Under the pieces are notes generated by a model, which made no database searches, had not been told where the DNA came from, and saw only the letters and a list, made by a program, of their open reading frames with translations. Source: Mycoplasmopsis verecunda (GTDB taxonomy: Bacteria > Bacillota_I > Bacilli_A > Mycoplasmatales > Metamycoplasmataceae). From it: a stretch of DNA of 64,000 nt. The position numbers were made by a program, and so were the translations under genes. Positions 1 to 12,127 of this stretch are shown here, piece by piece. Numbering within the stretch: the stretch's first letter is position 1; each line of letters opens with the position of its first letter. The stretch spans positions 682,001 through 746,000 of the forward strand of contig NZ_CP137850.1 of assembly GCF_033546915.1 (NCBI RefSeq), in the 5' to 3' direction.

Positions 1-189
1 ATCTTGCATTGAATCTCCACGCATTTCTTTAGAACTTTGTTCTCCTAAAACTCATTTGATAGCATCATTAATATTACTTTTACCAGAACCATTTGGTCCG
101 ATAATTCCAGCAACTCCTCCATCGAAACGTAAAATAACTGGTTCCGCGAATGATTTAAAACCATGTGCTTCGATTTTAATTAATTTCAT
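1..189 (-). CDS. smc: Chromosome segregation ATPase SMC (N-terminal part, cut by window edge)
   Basis: Only the first 63 codons lie in the window. They carry the SMC N-terminal signature: a GFKSF-like opening followed by the Walker A motif GPNGSGKSN around residues 31-39, then a WVLGEQSSKEMRG stretch. SMC condenses and helps segregate the chromosome as an ATP-dependent coiled-coil dimer. The ATG at 189 follows an AAGGAG ribosome binding site about 5 bases upstream. It sits 9 bases after the rnc stop, so it is probably the last visible gene of the asp23-fakA-plsX-rnc-smc operon. Confidence 0.95.
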
Positions 190-198
190 ACCAACTCC

Positions 199-906
199 TT
201 ATATAATATCATCCTTTAATTTGTTTAAAGCATCAAGAGCAGCATTGGTTTCTGCTTCTTTTTTACTATTTCCAGTTCCTACACCATAAATAACATTATC
301 GTGTATTGCTTGAGCTTGAAATAGTGGATGAGGATTGTTTTCATCAACTTGTGTAAGTTGAATAGTATTGTATGTAATACTTTCTTTTGACATACTTTGG
401 AAATATTCTTGCAAGATACCTTTTGGATCCTTATTATCTCCATCATGTAGCTTAATAATCTGTTCTTTTATATAACGATAGACAAAGTCAGCTGTTTTTT
501 GTAATCCTTGATCAATGTAAATAGCTCCCACCATTGATTCAAAAATATCAGCTTGAACTTTTGGACTAGCCGTAACTGCATCTCTCATTTTTCCAGGTCC
601 TGTTCTTAAAATATCAACTAGACCAATTTCTTTAGAAATATGAGATAAGTAATCAGTTCCAACTGCTTGCGATCTTAATCTAGTTAAAGGACCTTGAGTT
701 AAATTAGGATATGCTTTATACATAAAAATTGAACTAAGAAATTGCAACACAGCATCACCTAGAAACTCTAATCTTTCGTAATTATCAAACTCTTTACGGT
801 TGTAACTTGGATGTGTTGTAGCAAGAATATAAGGTTCCAATGATTTAGGTTCTATATTATGTTCCTTTAAGAAATCATTTAAATTAGTTGTCTTCTTGAA
901 CTGCAT
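199..906 (-). CDS. rnc: Ribonuclease III
   Basis: 235 residues, the usual size for RNase III. It has the signature YERLEFLGDAVLQF with the catalytic acidic residues in the N-terminal half, a second acidic cluster near the end of the nuclease domain (DIFESMVGAIY), and a C-terminal double-stranded RNA binding domain ending in the KKEAETNAA motif. It processes rRNA precursors and structured RNA. I chose the ATG at 906 because GGAG lies 4-7 bases upstream and the protein then starts at a typical family position; an in-frame start at 936 is possible. The start overlaps the end of plsX by 23 bases, implying translational coupling. Confidence 0.95.
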   Translation of the reverse strand: MQFKKTTNLNDFLKEHNIEPKSLEPYILATTHPSYNRKEFDNYERLEFLGDAVLQFLSSIFMYKAYPNLTQGPLTRLRSQAVGTDYLSHISKEIGLVDILRTGPGKMRDAVTASPKVQADIFESMVGAIYIDQGLQKTADFVYRYIKEQIIKLHDGDNKDPKGILQEYFQSMSKESITYNTIQLTQVDENNPHPLFQAQAIHDNVIYGVGTGNSKKEAETNAALDALNKLKDDII

Positions 907-1891
907 CTTTCTCCATAGCTTCTTGTAATTTAGCAAGTAAATTAACTTCTAAAGCTTGCTTAATATTTCTTAAAGCATTGTAATATGCAAAATTATCACT
1001 ACTTCCATGAGCTTTTAAAGCTAAAGCATTTACACCAATAACTCAAGCACTTCCAATTGAGCGATAATCAAGTTTTTTAGCAACATTTCTAAATGATGGT
1101 TTCATAAATAAACCACCAATTTTTGCTAGAAAACTATTTTTAACTTCTTTTTTCAATAATCCGGTAAAAGTCTCAATAGCTCCTTCATAACTTTTGATCA
1201 TGATATTACCTGCATATCCATCAGTTACTACAACATCACATTTTCCATCAAATAAAGTTTTGGGTTCCATAAAACCTAAATATTCAAATTCTTTATGTTC
1301 TTTTAATAATTGATGTGCTTCTTGAGTAGTTTGAGAACCCTTATAGTCTTCAGTTCCAATATTAATTAAAGCTACTTGAGGTAATTGTTTATTAAACATT
1401 GCTGAGTAAAATGTTGAAGCTAATGATGCTCACTCAACATAATATTCGGTTTTAGTTTCTAAATTAGCACCAACATCAAGCATAACAAACTTACGTTCAT
1501 TAGCAGCTGTAGCTACTGGCATAAATGCTGGACGAGATACTCCGTTAAGTCTTTTTGCTTTTAAAGTTAAAGCTGAAATATATGTTCCACTATCTCCGCT
1601 CGAAATAACAGCATCAGCTTGATTATCAAGCACGAGAGCAATAGATTGATTCATTGAAGTATTCTCATGCATTGATTTTCTGATATTTCTAGGATCACTA
1701 GGTTTATTTTTATTTTCAATTAATTCTAAATTAGTATTATTGTTTAGCTCACTTAGTTCTGCAATATCACCAACCAATTTGATTAAGGTATCAGGATTTT
1801 CACTAGCAAATCTTTGAGCAGCTAGAAAACATTCCATAACACCTTTATCATTTCCATTTGCATCAAATGCGATTGTATATTTATAACTCAT
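884..1891 (-). CDS. plsX: Phosphate acyltransferase PlsX
   Basis: 335 residues when the TGA codons at 1430-1432 and 1043-1045 are read as Trp. The N-terminus IAFDANGNDKG corresponds to the PlsX DxxGGDxxP-type opening; later come VISSGDSGTYI and MLDVGANLETK, both typical of the family, and VVTDGYAGNIMIK near the C-terminus. PlsX makes acyl-phosphate from acyl-ACP (or, with FakA/FakB, takes part in fatty acid use) for phospholipid synthesis at the membrane. Its ATG overlaps the fakA stop by one base (TAATG), and its end overlaps the rnc start. Confidence 0.93.
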
Positions 1892-3531
1892 TATTCTATT
1901 CCTATCAATAATTGATATGTTGGCTGATTTCCTTCAACAATTTCAACCTCACAATTATATGCAGCATCTATGTAGTTAGATATTTCTTCAGCTTCATTTT
2001 GTGAACTTTCATCTCCATAGTATAAAGATACTAATTCAGTTGAAGGTTTCACAGTAGCTTTTAGAATTGCCTTAACAGCTGTTTTAACTGATGAATGTGA
2101 TGAAATAATTTTTCCATCCACAATTGCTAAATATGAACCATTTCTAATTTTTACACCATTAAGTGTTGTGTTTCTTATCGCTTTAGTTACCTCACCTGTA
2201 ACTACTGTTTCAATTGATTCCTCGATCATTTCTAAGTTTTCTTCAGCAGAAATATCATGGTTGAAATTAATCATTGCTGTAATTCCTTGCATTTGTGATT
2301 TAGTAGGAACTACTACAATATTTTTATTATCAACTACTTGAGCAACTTGTTGAGCAACTAAGATAATATTTGAATTATTTGTCAGAATAAAGACAGTTTC
2401 TGCATTAACATTATCAATTGCATTAATTAAATCTTGTGCTGATGGATTTTGTGTTTGACCAGATTCAACAACAAAATCACACCCTAACTCTTTCATTTTA
2501 TTTACAATACCACTACCTAAATTACATGAAACCACTCCACATAATCTTCTTTCAGCATTATCTTGTGACTCTTGCTTCATTTTTTCAGCATTTGCTTTTG
2601 AATAGTTAGCTTGTAAAGTCATGTTTTCAGATTTAATTTTGATAAATTCACCATATTCTTGAGCTAAGTTTAATAATTTACCAGGTTTAACTGCATGTCC
2701 GTGTACTTTAACTAAATTATCATCATTAACCACAACTAATGAATTAGCGATTTTTTCTAATCTTTTTGTAAAACTTTCCTTATCAAACTTTTCAGGATAA
2801 TCTAAATCAATTAATACCTCAGTACAATATCCAAATTCACCTTCATAAACTTCAGTTTCGCTAATGAAATTATTAATATCACCTGTACTTTCTGATATTT
2901 CAACGAAGCGATCATTTAAAGCTTCATTTACTCCTCAAAAAATAGTGTAAAGTCCCTCACCACCACTGTCAGTAACTCCAACTTCTCTTAATGTTTTAAG
3001 TTTATTAGGTGTTTCATCACAACTTTTACGAGCAAATTGCAGTACTTTATCAAAGAATTCTGTATATGAAACTTCTTTATTTTTAAATTCTTCTTTTAAA
3101 TATTCTGTAGTTTCACGAATTACAGTTAAAATAGTACCTTCAACAGGTTTAAATACTGATTTATAAGCTCTAGCCGTTGCACCTTCAAAAGCTTTAATTA
3201 AATCTGCTGTATTTAAATCTTTTTTATCAGTTGTTCCTAATGCGAAACCTTTGAAAATTTGAGATAAAATAACCCCTGAGTTTCCGCGAGCTTCATAAAT
3301 CATATCGTGTGCCATTGTACTTAAAATTGTAGAAACATCTTGATCTTTATTATTTTCTAAATTACTAATGGTTGCTGAAATAGTTGAAGCCATGTTAGTC
3401 CCTGTGTCTCCATCAGGAACAGGGAAAACATTTAGCGCATCGATTCGGTTTTTAGCATTTATTAAAGCATTAGCTCCTGAAATTAAAGCATTAGCTAAAA
3501 TTTCACCTGTTAATATTTTTTTATCCTGCAT
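1891..3531 (-). CDS. fakA: Fatty acid kinase subunit A (DAK2/DegV-associated)
   Basis: 546 residues with one TGA Trp codon at 2935-2937. The N-terminal DhaL/DAK2 domain shows NVFPVPDGDTGTNM (Mg-ATP ligands) near residues 39-52 and a SGGEGLY turn near residue 190. The C-terminal half matches the long conserved regions of FakA. FakA phosphorylates fatty acids bound to FakB (DegV family), giving acyl-phosphate for PlsX/PlsY. The gene overlaps asp23 by 11 bases and plsX by one base. No fakB is visible in the window. Confidence 0.9.
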
Positions 3532-3844
3532 TAGTTACTCCTTTAACAATAACTGTTAAATTGCTTAATTTAAGTTTTTTCTTTTTCAATAAGAAATCTA
3601 ATTGTTTGAATAATTGTGAAATAATGAATTTAGTCGGAACACCATCTAATGTGGTAATAGCTAATTGTATAGATAATCCGGATGATGATTGTGAGACATT
3701 AATTAAGTCTGGTAATAGTACTGAACATTCTTCTGCATCAGAACATGGTTTGTCTAAATCAATAGAAGGCTTATGTAATTTAACAATACCAGGAACTGCA
3801 GATAATGAGTCAATACATAATTGTCTAATTTCTGAAATTTCCAT
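3521..3844 (-). CDS. Asp23/Gls24 family protein
   Basis: 107 residues, the size and position of the small Asp23/Gls24-family protein that precedes fakA in many Firmicutes and mollicutes. It has no signal or membrane segment. The C-terminal LTVIVKGV stretch agrees with this family. The exact role is unknown; the conserved pairing suggests a link to fatty acid kinase or envelope homeostasis. It is the first gene of the leftward fakA-plsX-rnc-smc operon, with the divergent recO promoter on the other side. Confidence 0.75.
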   Translation of the reverse strand: MEISEIRQLCIDSLSAVPGIVKLHKPSIDLDKPCSDAEECSVLLPDLINVSQSSSGLSIQLAITTLDGVPTKFIISQLFKQLDFLLKKKKLKLSNLTVIVKGVTNAG

Positions 3845-3961
3845 AGTTTAACTCTCCAATTTTTATAAGTATGTATATTTTACCTTATTTTTGAATATAT
3901 ACTATGTATATATTAAGGTACAAAATTACATAAAAATTATAATTTTTTAAGTATCAAATAC

Positions 3962-3967
3962 TATAAT
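3962..3967 (+). promoter_or_regulatory. -10 box (TATAAT) of recO, near-leaderless
   Basis: TATAAT ends 10 bases before the recO ATG at 3977, so transcription would start only a few bases before, or at, the start codon. No Shine-Dalgarno sequence is present. This fits a leaderless or nearly leaderless mRNA. Confidence 0.55.
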
Positions 3968-3976
3968 TTTAATGTT

Positions 3977-4654
3977 ATGGTTAGTATAGAACGAGCTGTT
4001 GTTTTAGATATCAAAGAATATGAAGATAATAAGTTTTTAGTCACTTTTTTTAGTCAAAGAGGTGCTTTTTCACTTTATGCTCAAGGACTTGATAAACCAT
4101 ATTCTAAAAACCGCAATAATTTAATAATTGGCTCAATTGTAGAACTAGAATATTTTAGAGCTCGTTTTGATACTAAAGTAGGAAAATTAAAAAAAGCTTC
4201 TGTTGCTAAGTTATTTGATACAACTAATGTTGGAAATAATTTATTTTTTAATAAATTAAAAACAGTCTTTCAGAATATCAAAATTCCTAATCACTTATTT
4301 ACTGAATACGATAGATATTTTTATGAAATTGGTAAACATAATAACGATTACATTTTGACTTATTTTGTAGCTCAATTACTAGTTGTACTTGGATATTGTA
4401 ATTATTTTAATAAATGTAGAGTGTGTGGAAGTACACGTAATTTTGCTTCATTTGATATTCAATATGGTGGATTTATTTGTATAAAACATGATGGTATTGA
4501 AACTGATATTGATATACCTACATTACAATGTATTTGATCATCTTTTCATAGTTTTAATTCTTATATGTATCAAGCTAATAATGTTATTAATAAATTTATT
4601 TTAAATAATTATGTTAAATTTCTCTATACCCAAGGTATATACATTGAAAAATAA
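3977..4654 (+). CDS. recO: DNA repair protein RecO
   Basis: 225 residues with one TGA Trp codon at 4535-4537. The N-terminal OB-fold shows the family pattern (VVLDIKEYEDNKFLVTFFSQRG then FSLYAQGLDKP). The C-terminal half has a zinc-binding CRVC motif near residue 150. RecO works with RecR, encoded at 62.5 kb in this window, to load RecA on gapped DNA. The upstream region has a -10 box directly before the ATG and no Shine-Dalgarno. A hairpin follows the stop. Confidence 0.92.
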
Positions 4655-4656
4655 AA

Positions 4657-4674
4657 AATCACTATGTAGTGATT
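4657..4674. terminator. Bidirectional hairpin between recO and ksgA
   Basis: AATCACTA / TAGTGATT, an 8-bp perfect stem with a 2-nt centre. It has A-rich sequence on the left and T-rich on the right, so it can end both recO (rightward) and ksgA (leftward). It overlaps the ksgA stop codon. Confidence 0.75.
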
Positions 4675-5455
4675 ATTTTTCTAATAATTTATATAAAGTA
4701 ATAATTTCATCAATATCTAATTGTTGAATTCGAATATTATCATCGTATCCTAAGGCAGTAATTGATTCAAACACTTTTGTAGCAGGATATTTTTCTTTTA
4801 ATGAATAAGATAATTTTTTGCGTTTATTAGCAAAACATAATTTGAAAAAATCTTTTAATTTGTTTCATTCATTATTATCAATATCCGGTTTAAATACTAG
4901 TGAAATGATAGCTGAATCAACTTTTGGAGCAGGAGAAAAACAATTTCTTGGAACTATAAATTCTAATTTGCAATCAGCTAAATACTGTGCCGTTACAGAT
5001 AGCTTTGAATATTCTTTGGTGTTTTTCTTAGCACATATTCTTTGAGCAACTTCTTTTTGCACCATTATTAAAATGCCTTGGAATTTGTCTTTATAATCAA
5101 ATATTTTAAACAAAATATCAGTTGTAATGTAATAAGGAATATTTGCTATCAAATAAACATTATTAAAATCAGATAAATCAGCTTCTAAAAAATCTTTATG
5201 AATTAATGTAAGTTTGTTATCATGGATTTCACTATTTAAAACATCTATCATATCTTGATCAATTTCAAAAGCAGTTAAATGATTAACTTTATTAAGTAAT
5301 TGTTTTGTTAATGCACCACGTCCAGGCCCAATTTCGATAACATCTTGATTATTAATATCAAATACATTGACTATTTTATTTAGTATATTTTGATCTTTTA
5401 AGAAGTTTTGTCCAAACTTCTTTTTTGCATATATTTCTTTTGTATTAGTTTTCAT
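4673..5455 (-). CDS. rsmA: 16S rRNA (adenine1518/1519-N6)-dimethyltransferase
   Basis: 260 residues with one TGA Trp codon at 4865-4867. It opens with KKKFGQNFLKDQNIL, the KsgA family start, and has the SAM motif EIGPGRGALT around residue 42 and the catalytic NIPYYIT. It dimethylates two adjacent adenines in helix 45 of 16S rRNA during small-subunit assembly; loss gives kasugamycin resistance. The start overlaps the end of tatD by 11 bases, within the mnmE-tatD-ksgA leftward operon. Confidence 0.96.
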
Positions 5456-6257
5456 CTTTTAAATTAAATAAGTTCCTTAAATTACGATTCACTCTATCAG
5501 CAAATTTGTCCATACCAACATTTTTTAAACCCGCAATATAGTATGCAACAAAAAGTACAGAATTTGGTTCATTCATTTCTCCTGTATATGGATGTACTCT
5601 TAGATAAGGAGAATCAGTTTCAGTTAAAATTCTTTCTAATGGTAAAAATTGAATCACTTCTCTTGTTTTATTAGTTGTTCCATAAGTAACTGAACCACTA
5701 AAAGAAAAGTATAAGTTTTCAAATTCCATAAATTTCTTAGCTCATTGCAAATTACCAGCAAAAGTATGCAACATACATTTGATTTTAGGAAATTCCAGTA
5801 GCATTTCATAGACATCTTGATATGCTAAATAACAATCATCTTTATCTCTAATATGAATTACTACTGGAAGATTATGGTTATTAGCAAGTATTATTTGGTT
5901 TTTCATTGAAGCAATTTGATTTTCACGACTTGGACCATCAGGATAATAATAATCTAATCCAATTTCTCCTATTCCAACAACACTGTCATCAATTAAATTT
6001 TCAATTCTTTTGTAATCATCTCCATCAATTCCTGATTCAGGATGAATTCCAATACATGGTTTAATTAATGGATGATATTTTTGAGCTAATTGTAAAACTT
6101 CAACATTTTCTTCTGGATGCCCGCCATTTACAATAAAAAATTCAATACGATTTGCTATGGCTTGTTCGCATATCATATCGATAATATCTTCATTTTTATA
6201 GTAATTTATCGATAAATGATTATGTGCATCTACAAATTTATTTCTTTTTTTACTCAT
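5445..6257 (-). CDS. tatD: TatD family metal-dependent deoxyribonuclease
   Basis: 270 residues with a TGA Trp codon at 5742-5744. Metal-ligand motifs are visible: VDAHNHL at the N-terminus, GIGEIGLDYYY (conserved Glu), VVIHIRD, and LTETDSPYL near the C-terminus. This is the YcfH/TatD amidohydrolase fold, generally a 3'-5' exonuclease or DNase in repair. It starts 2 bases after the mnmE stop and overlaps ksgA, as is common in Firmicutes. Confidence 0.93.
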
Positions 6258-6258
6258 A

Positions 6259-7617
6259 TTATTTTCCTAAACAGAAGTTACTAAACATAACATCTAATAA
6301 ATCTTCTCTGTTTACATTACCTTTTATATTTTGAAGTGAATCTCATGCAGCATATAAATCAATTATTACGACATCAAATGTGTAGTAATTTAACAATGAA
6401 TTTTTCGCATTATTTAAAGAATCTAAAGATTGTTTTATTAATGATAATTGTCTTGTATTTGAAAAAATTCTTTCATCAAAAATATTAATATTAGCAAAGT
6501 TAGATACTAAAGCTTGTTCTAGTGCTGATATATTATCTAATTTAGCGGAAATTTTTACTATATTTTCATCTGTATTGCTATCATCTAAATCGATTTTATT
6601 CAACACTTTGATATAGAATTTTCCTAGTTTCTTGGCTTTTTGTTCAACTTTTTTATCAAACTCATCCTCACCTTGCACAGTATCTGTTACATGGACTACC
6701 AAATCAGATTTTTCAATTTGCTCTAAGGATTTTTTAATACCTATTTGTTCAATTTTTTCATCAGTTTTTCTTAATCCAGCTGTATCAACTAGTTTGAATA
6801 ACATATCATTGATTTTATAAGTGGCTTCGACTAAATCCCGAGTGGTTCCTGCAATATCTGTAACAATAGCTTTATCTTCAGATAAAAGACTATTTAAGAT
6901 ACTGCTTTTACCAACATTAGGTTTTCCTAAAAATGCAACTTTTACTCCTTCGAATACATATCTAGAATCTTCTGAAACCTTAACTATTTCACTTAATTTC
7001 TTAATTAAGACATCAAGTTTATTAATCATTACATCATTATCAATTTGCTCAATATCTTCATATTCAGGATAATCAATATTCACTTCGCAAATTCCAATTA
7101 ATAAAGCAATTTCTTTTAAGAAATCATCAATCATATGCGAAGTCTTACCTTTGAACTTATTAACAGAAGCACTAGCTTGTGATGTGGTTTGAGCCATAAT
7201 TAAATCATGAATTGCTTCAGCTTTAACTAAATCCATTTTTCCATTTAAAAATGCTCTCCGTGTAAATTCACCTTTATCTGCTAGTCTAGCTCCATTTTGT
7301 AACAATAGTTCTAATACTTTATTAGTAACTATAATTCCACCATGACAATTAATCTCGATTAAAGGTTCACCAACATAGTTGTTATATATAACAGTACCGT
7401 CAGGATTTTGTTTGCCTAAAAACCACATTACTAATACTTCATCAACTAAATTATCTCCATCATAAATATTACCATAAGTAATATTATGATCTGAACCAAG
7501 TTTACCTCTATAAATTTTTGAAATTATTTCTTTTGCATCTGGACCAGATAACCGCACAATTGAAATTGGCTGATTAATATGAGAACCAGAACTAATTGCT
7601 GCTATATTATCATACAT
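6259..7617 (-). CDS. mnmE: tRNA modification GTPase MnmE
   Basis: 452 residues with a TGA Trp codon at 6343-6345. It has the N-terminal formyl-THF binding domain (GSHINQPISIVRLSG), a G domain with FLGKPNVGKSSILN (G1), DIAGTTRD (G2), DTAGLR (G3) and NKID (G4), and the C-terminal FCLGK variant of the MnmE FCIGK box, whose Cys is catalytic. With MnmG it makes the cmnm5U34 modification of tRNA wobble positions. First gene of the leftward mnmE-tatD-ksgA operon. Confidence 0.96.
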
Positions 7618-7771
7618 AGTTATATTTTATAGCAATTATGATATAAAATTAATATTTTTTATTTGTTAAAATAAGTTATATTTCTCTAAAATATAGGTAT
7701 AAATTTCATACTTAGTTATATAATTAAAACACTAATTATTTTTTAGTTTTTATTATCAATAAGGGGTATGA

Positions 7772-8926
7772 ATGTCACATAAAAAAGAATATATTAGACA
7801 GCGTGTTAAAGGAACAATTCTAACTTTTGGATTCTTATACAATGTCAAGAAAAACTGACAAAAAATCTTAGTGATGAGTATTATTGGTATTGTTATGGGA
7901 TTTTTTGGAGTTTTATTACTTCAAAATACGGGTCTATATGCATTAGGATTAGAAGCTTTTGGGCAAGGAGTTGGTTCTTTACTTTTATATGTATTGAAAT
8001 CAAATGGAGTAAATCATGAAACCGCTTATACCGTGTATAACTTATGTTTCTGATTAATTTATTTTGTACTCAATATACCTTTATTGATATTATCGTGAAA
8101 AAAGATTTCTAAATCTTTTACTTTATATACAGGATATTATTTAGCTATATTTTCAATTGCTGGAGTTATTTTTGGTGAATTACCAGGGATGAATCATGTT
8201 TACTTATTTACTAATTTAACTCAAGGTTCACCTGAAGTATTTACAAGCAACGATGTTCAAGTAGTATTATGAAACTGAGATAAAGACTCAGTAAAACATA
8301 TGGCAATATTCTTATATTCATTATGTTGAGGTATGCTTCAAGGCATTGCAGCTGTTTCTTGCATAATTATTGGATCTTCAACTGGTGGATTTGATATCTA
8401 TGGTATGTATATAGCTAAAACTAAACTAAAAGATATTGGGACAGTTTTTCTATTTCTAAATTTTATTTCATTAACTATTGCTAATATTATGGGTTCTTAT
8501 ATTCCTGCATCATTGGCTTTATCTAATGAAGTAGCTAGCTCTAAGGTTTTAATTAATAATCATCCTTGAGAATTAAATATGTTTTTTAATGTTAACTATG
8601 TTTCGGGTTTTTTTATGTTACTTATTAATGCTTTTATAGTTAACATTACATATCCAAAAAATAAACTAGTTCAAACACAAATTTACTGTGATAGACCATT
8701 TGAATTAATCGAAGATATTAACAAAATGTCAAATCGAACATATACATTTTCTGTTGTTGAAATTATTGGTGGATATTCACGCAAGAAAAAATATATGCTA
8801 ACAACTAACACTCAATATCTCGATGCTGCTGACTTATTTATTGTAACTAAAAAAATTAATAAAGAACTATTTATATCTATACTGGACCTGAAAAAAGGTG
8901 ATGGATATATGTTTATAGAAAAGTAA
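7772..8926 (+). CDS. YitT family membrane protein with C-terminal DUF2179 domain
   Basis: 384 residues; many TGA Trp codons, for example at 7856-7858 and 8051-8053. The ATG at 7772 has AAGGGG upstream. It has about five or six hydrophobic segments (residues 33-60, 90-125, 130-155, 190-220, 225-250, 275-300) with GSSTGGFDIYG, typical of YitT proteins. The soluble C-terminus contains YTFSVVEIIGGYSRKKK and a GDGYMF ending, typical of DUF2179. Function in mycoplasmas is unknown; the family is suspected to be a transporter. It stands alone, divergent from mnmE, and a hairpin terminator follows. Confidence 0.8.
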
Positions 8927-8930
8927 TATT

Positions 8931-8962
8931 TAAAAACATCTCGTCGCTCTGAGATGTTTTTA
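8931..8962 (+). terminator. Hairpin terminator of the YitT-family gene
   Basis: TAAAAACATCTC / GAGATGTTTTTA, a 12-bp perfect stem with an 8-nt loop ending in a T-tract. Confidence 0.85.
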
Positions 8963-9003
8963 AATATTAAAATTGTATTATTATAGAATTGATTAATAGA
9001 GCT

Positions 9004-9978
9004 CTAGTCATCATTTATATTGTACAAATGTAAATTTTGTTTCATATCTTCATACCAATTATCTAGGTGTGAATTATCGTAACTATAAACAGAGAATGGA
9101 AATTGAATTTTATTTTTCTTAATAAATTTATTATATTTTCTAAATAACTTTTTGTCTCACTTAAATATTTGATTTATTTTTCACTTTGTATCACAATATT
9201 TAGTCGTTAATATTTTTAGTATTTCTTCATTCTTCAGAAATACATAATCAATTGTGAATAGTAAGCCTAGTGATATTATAAATATAATAAATATTGAAAT
9301 CAAATATGTATGAGTAAAAGTGTTCTCTAAATGGTATGATACTATTTTAGTTCTAGTTCCAGCAATACCATGTGCTGACCTGCCAATAGCATAATATATA
9401 AAGAACATAAATGGGACTAATGCGGCAGCTAAAATTAATAATATGTTATTTAGTAATCATCTTCTTACAAGTGCTTTATAGATTTTAGTAGTATAAATAT
9501 TGTCTAAAAAATACTCTCATTGATAATAATTCATTTTATTTATCATTGTGAAATCATTAAAAACTTTATTATTTTCAACAGTAAAAAACTGATTTTTGAA
9601 GATATATCTCGTTGTTTTATTATTTGATTTATATTCGATATTAAAATGTGAATAAAATGCACTATTTAATATAGCTAAAGGAGTTGATATATTATTTTTG
9701 CTCTTGGTTCTTCAAATATGCCTAACTATTTCATTTAAATTATCATATTGTATTATTTTATTATCAAAATTTCTGTATTTAATTTTTAGACTTATATATT
9801 TAATAATAACTATTAAAAAAATAATTCATGATATTGGGTTAAAAACAAAAAATATTGCCATTCATCTAATATCCGGAATAAAAAAACAACCTAATAATGA
9901 TATTAATATTCATGATGCAACATCAAAAAATAGTAATGTTTTAATATGCAATAATTTTTTATTATAAATTGTTAACAT
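9004..9978 (-). CDS. Hypothetical multi-spanning membrane protein
   Basis: 324 residues with at least seven TGA Trp codons. I recognise no family. Two hydrophobic segments lie close together near the N-terminus (about residues 10-62), followed by a hydrophilic loop of about 110 residues, then a segment near residues 175-195 and another near 222-245, and a charged C-terminal tail with several aromatic residues. The ATG at 9978 lies within the end of the upstream small gene (17-base overlap), so translation is probably coupled. There is no good Shine-Dalgarno of its own. It ends in TAG at 9004-9006, facing the YitT-gene terminator. Confidence 0.6.
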
Positions 9979-10285
9979 GATTAATAAAGGAATTAAATTC
10001 CTTTCGGATAGTAATATCCATTTGTTCTAAATCACCATTTTCAATAAATATATATGCTAATCCTACACCACTATTAATTAAATCTAATATAGTAAGTATT
10101 TTTCCAATAGGATTTAGTATCGTTGCTACTTTAGTAACAATATTTTCTACAGTCATCGTTTCAGCAAGTATATTTAAAGATCTTTTTCAAATATTTACTT
10201 TAGTTATTAAATTGTTAATAAATTTTTTGCTTAGATTCTTTGTGAAAAAATTTGTTAATGTTATATTTGCTTTGTCTAAATTCAT
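9962..10285 (-). CDS. Hypothetical small protein, partner of the 9004-9978 membrane protein
   Basis: 107 residues; one TGA Trp codon. Strong AAGGAG 6 bases before the ATG at 10285. The N-terminal half is basic and Asn/Lys-rich. A hydrophobic stretch (about residues 50-78, with NPIGKILTILDLI and GVGLAYIF) could be a membrane segment or amphipathic helix; the C-terminus is acidic then neutral. I see no family match and no double-glycine leader. It overlaps the downstream membrane protein gene, so the two form a module. It could be a toxin/immunity-type or regulatory pair, but nothing in the sequence proves this. Confidence 0.55.
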
Positions 10286-10313
10286 TTTTTTCTCCTTGGT
10301 AAAAGTTAAAAAA

Positions 10314-10342
10314 AATAAGCAAATCGTTAAAATTTGCTTATT
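10314..10342 (-). terminator. Hairpin terminator of the first M17 aminopeptidase gene
   Basis: AATAAGCAAAT / ATTTGCTTATT, an 11-bp stem with a 7-nt loop. In the leftward direction it is followed by a run of T, as expected downstream of the gene ending at 10355. Confidence 0.85.
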
Positions 10343-10354
10343 ATTTTAACTATT

Positions 10355-11731
<1,377 letters not shown>

Positions 11732-12127
11732 ATTTTTCTCCTTAAATATAAATATTGTTTATATTTTACATTTTTAATAAAGTATTTTTATCTAAATTAT
11801 CATAATTTGGATTAGTGAGTTTAACAAATAAAAGACGGCTTACTTTTATTTGTTAGCATTTATTTATTTATTTAGCAAACCATAGACTGAGATTGTTTGG
11901 TTGTAATAAACATTTCATTAAATATTCATAAAGTGTCTATTTTTTCATAATATATCTATTGTTTTTGACTTAAGTAATAATTTACATAATACTAAATGAT
12001 TAGATTTTTTAGTTTTCTTACTTATATGAATTCACATAAATTTAAATTTGATACTTGAAATTCATACATATTTTAAATAATAACTTCTCTTGCCATAGTG
12101 ATTAATACCAATTAGAGCAAATTGTAC
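11732..12127. other. Intergenic region upstream of aminopeptidase copy 1, with an inverted repeat
   Basis: About 400 bases without a convincing gene. The first 60 bases are the leader and promoter region of the leftward aminopeptidase gene (AT-rich with a TATAAA-like box). A 12-bp perfect inverted repeat, AACAAATAAAAG / CTTTTATTTGTT, lies at 11823-11854 with an 8-nt loop and no T-run on either side. The rest is AT-rich and probably decayed IS material leading into the IS3 remnant. Confidence 0.5.

Noticed and set aside
1430-1432. Apparent stop codons splitting plsX, recO, mnmE, ftsY, cls, tmk and many others
   Set aside because: All are TGA codons at positions that fit Trp or continue a family-length protein. 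They are decoding differences of the mycoplasma code, not mutations.
9962-10285. Small protein at 9962-10285 as substrate of the C39 exporter
   Set aside because: It has no double-glycine-type leader, lies 38 kb away, and is paired with its own membrane protein.
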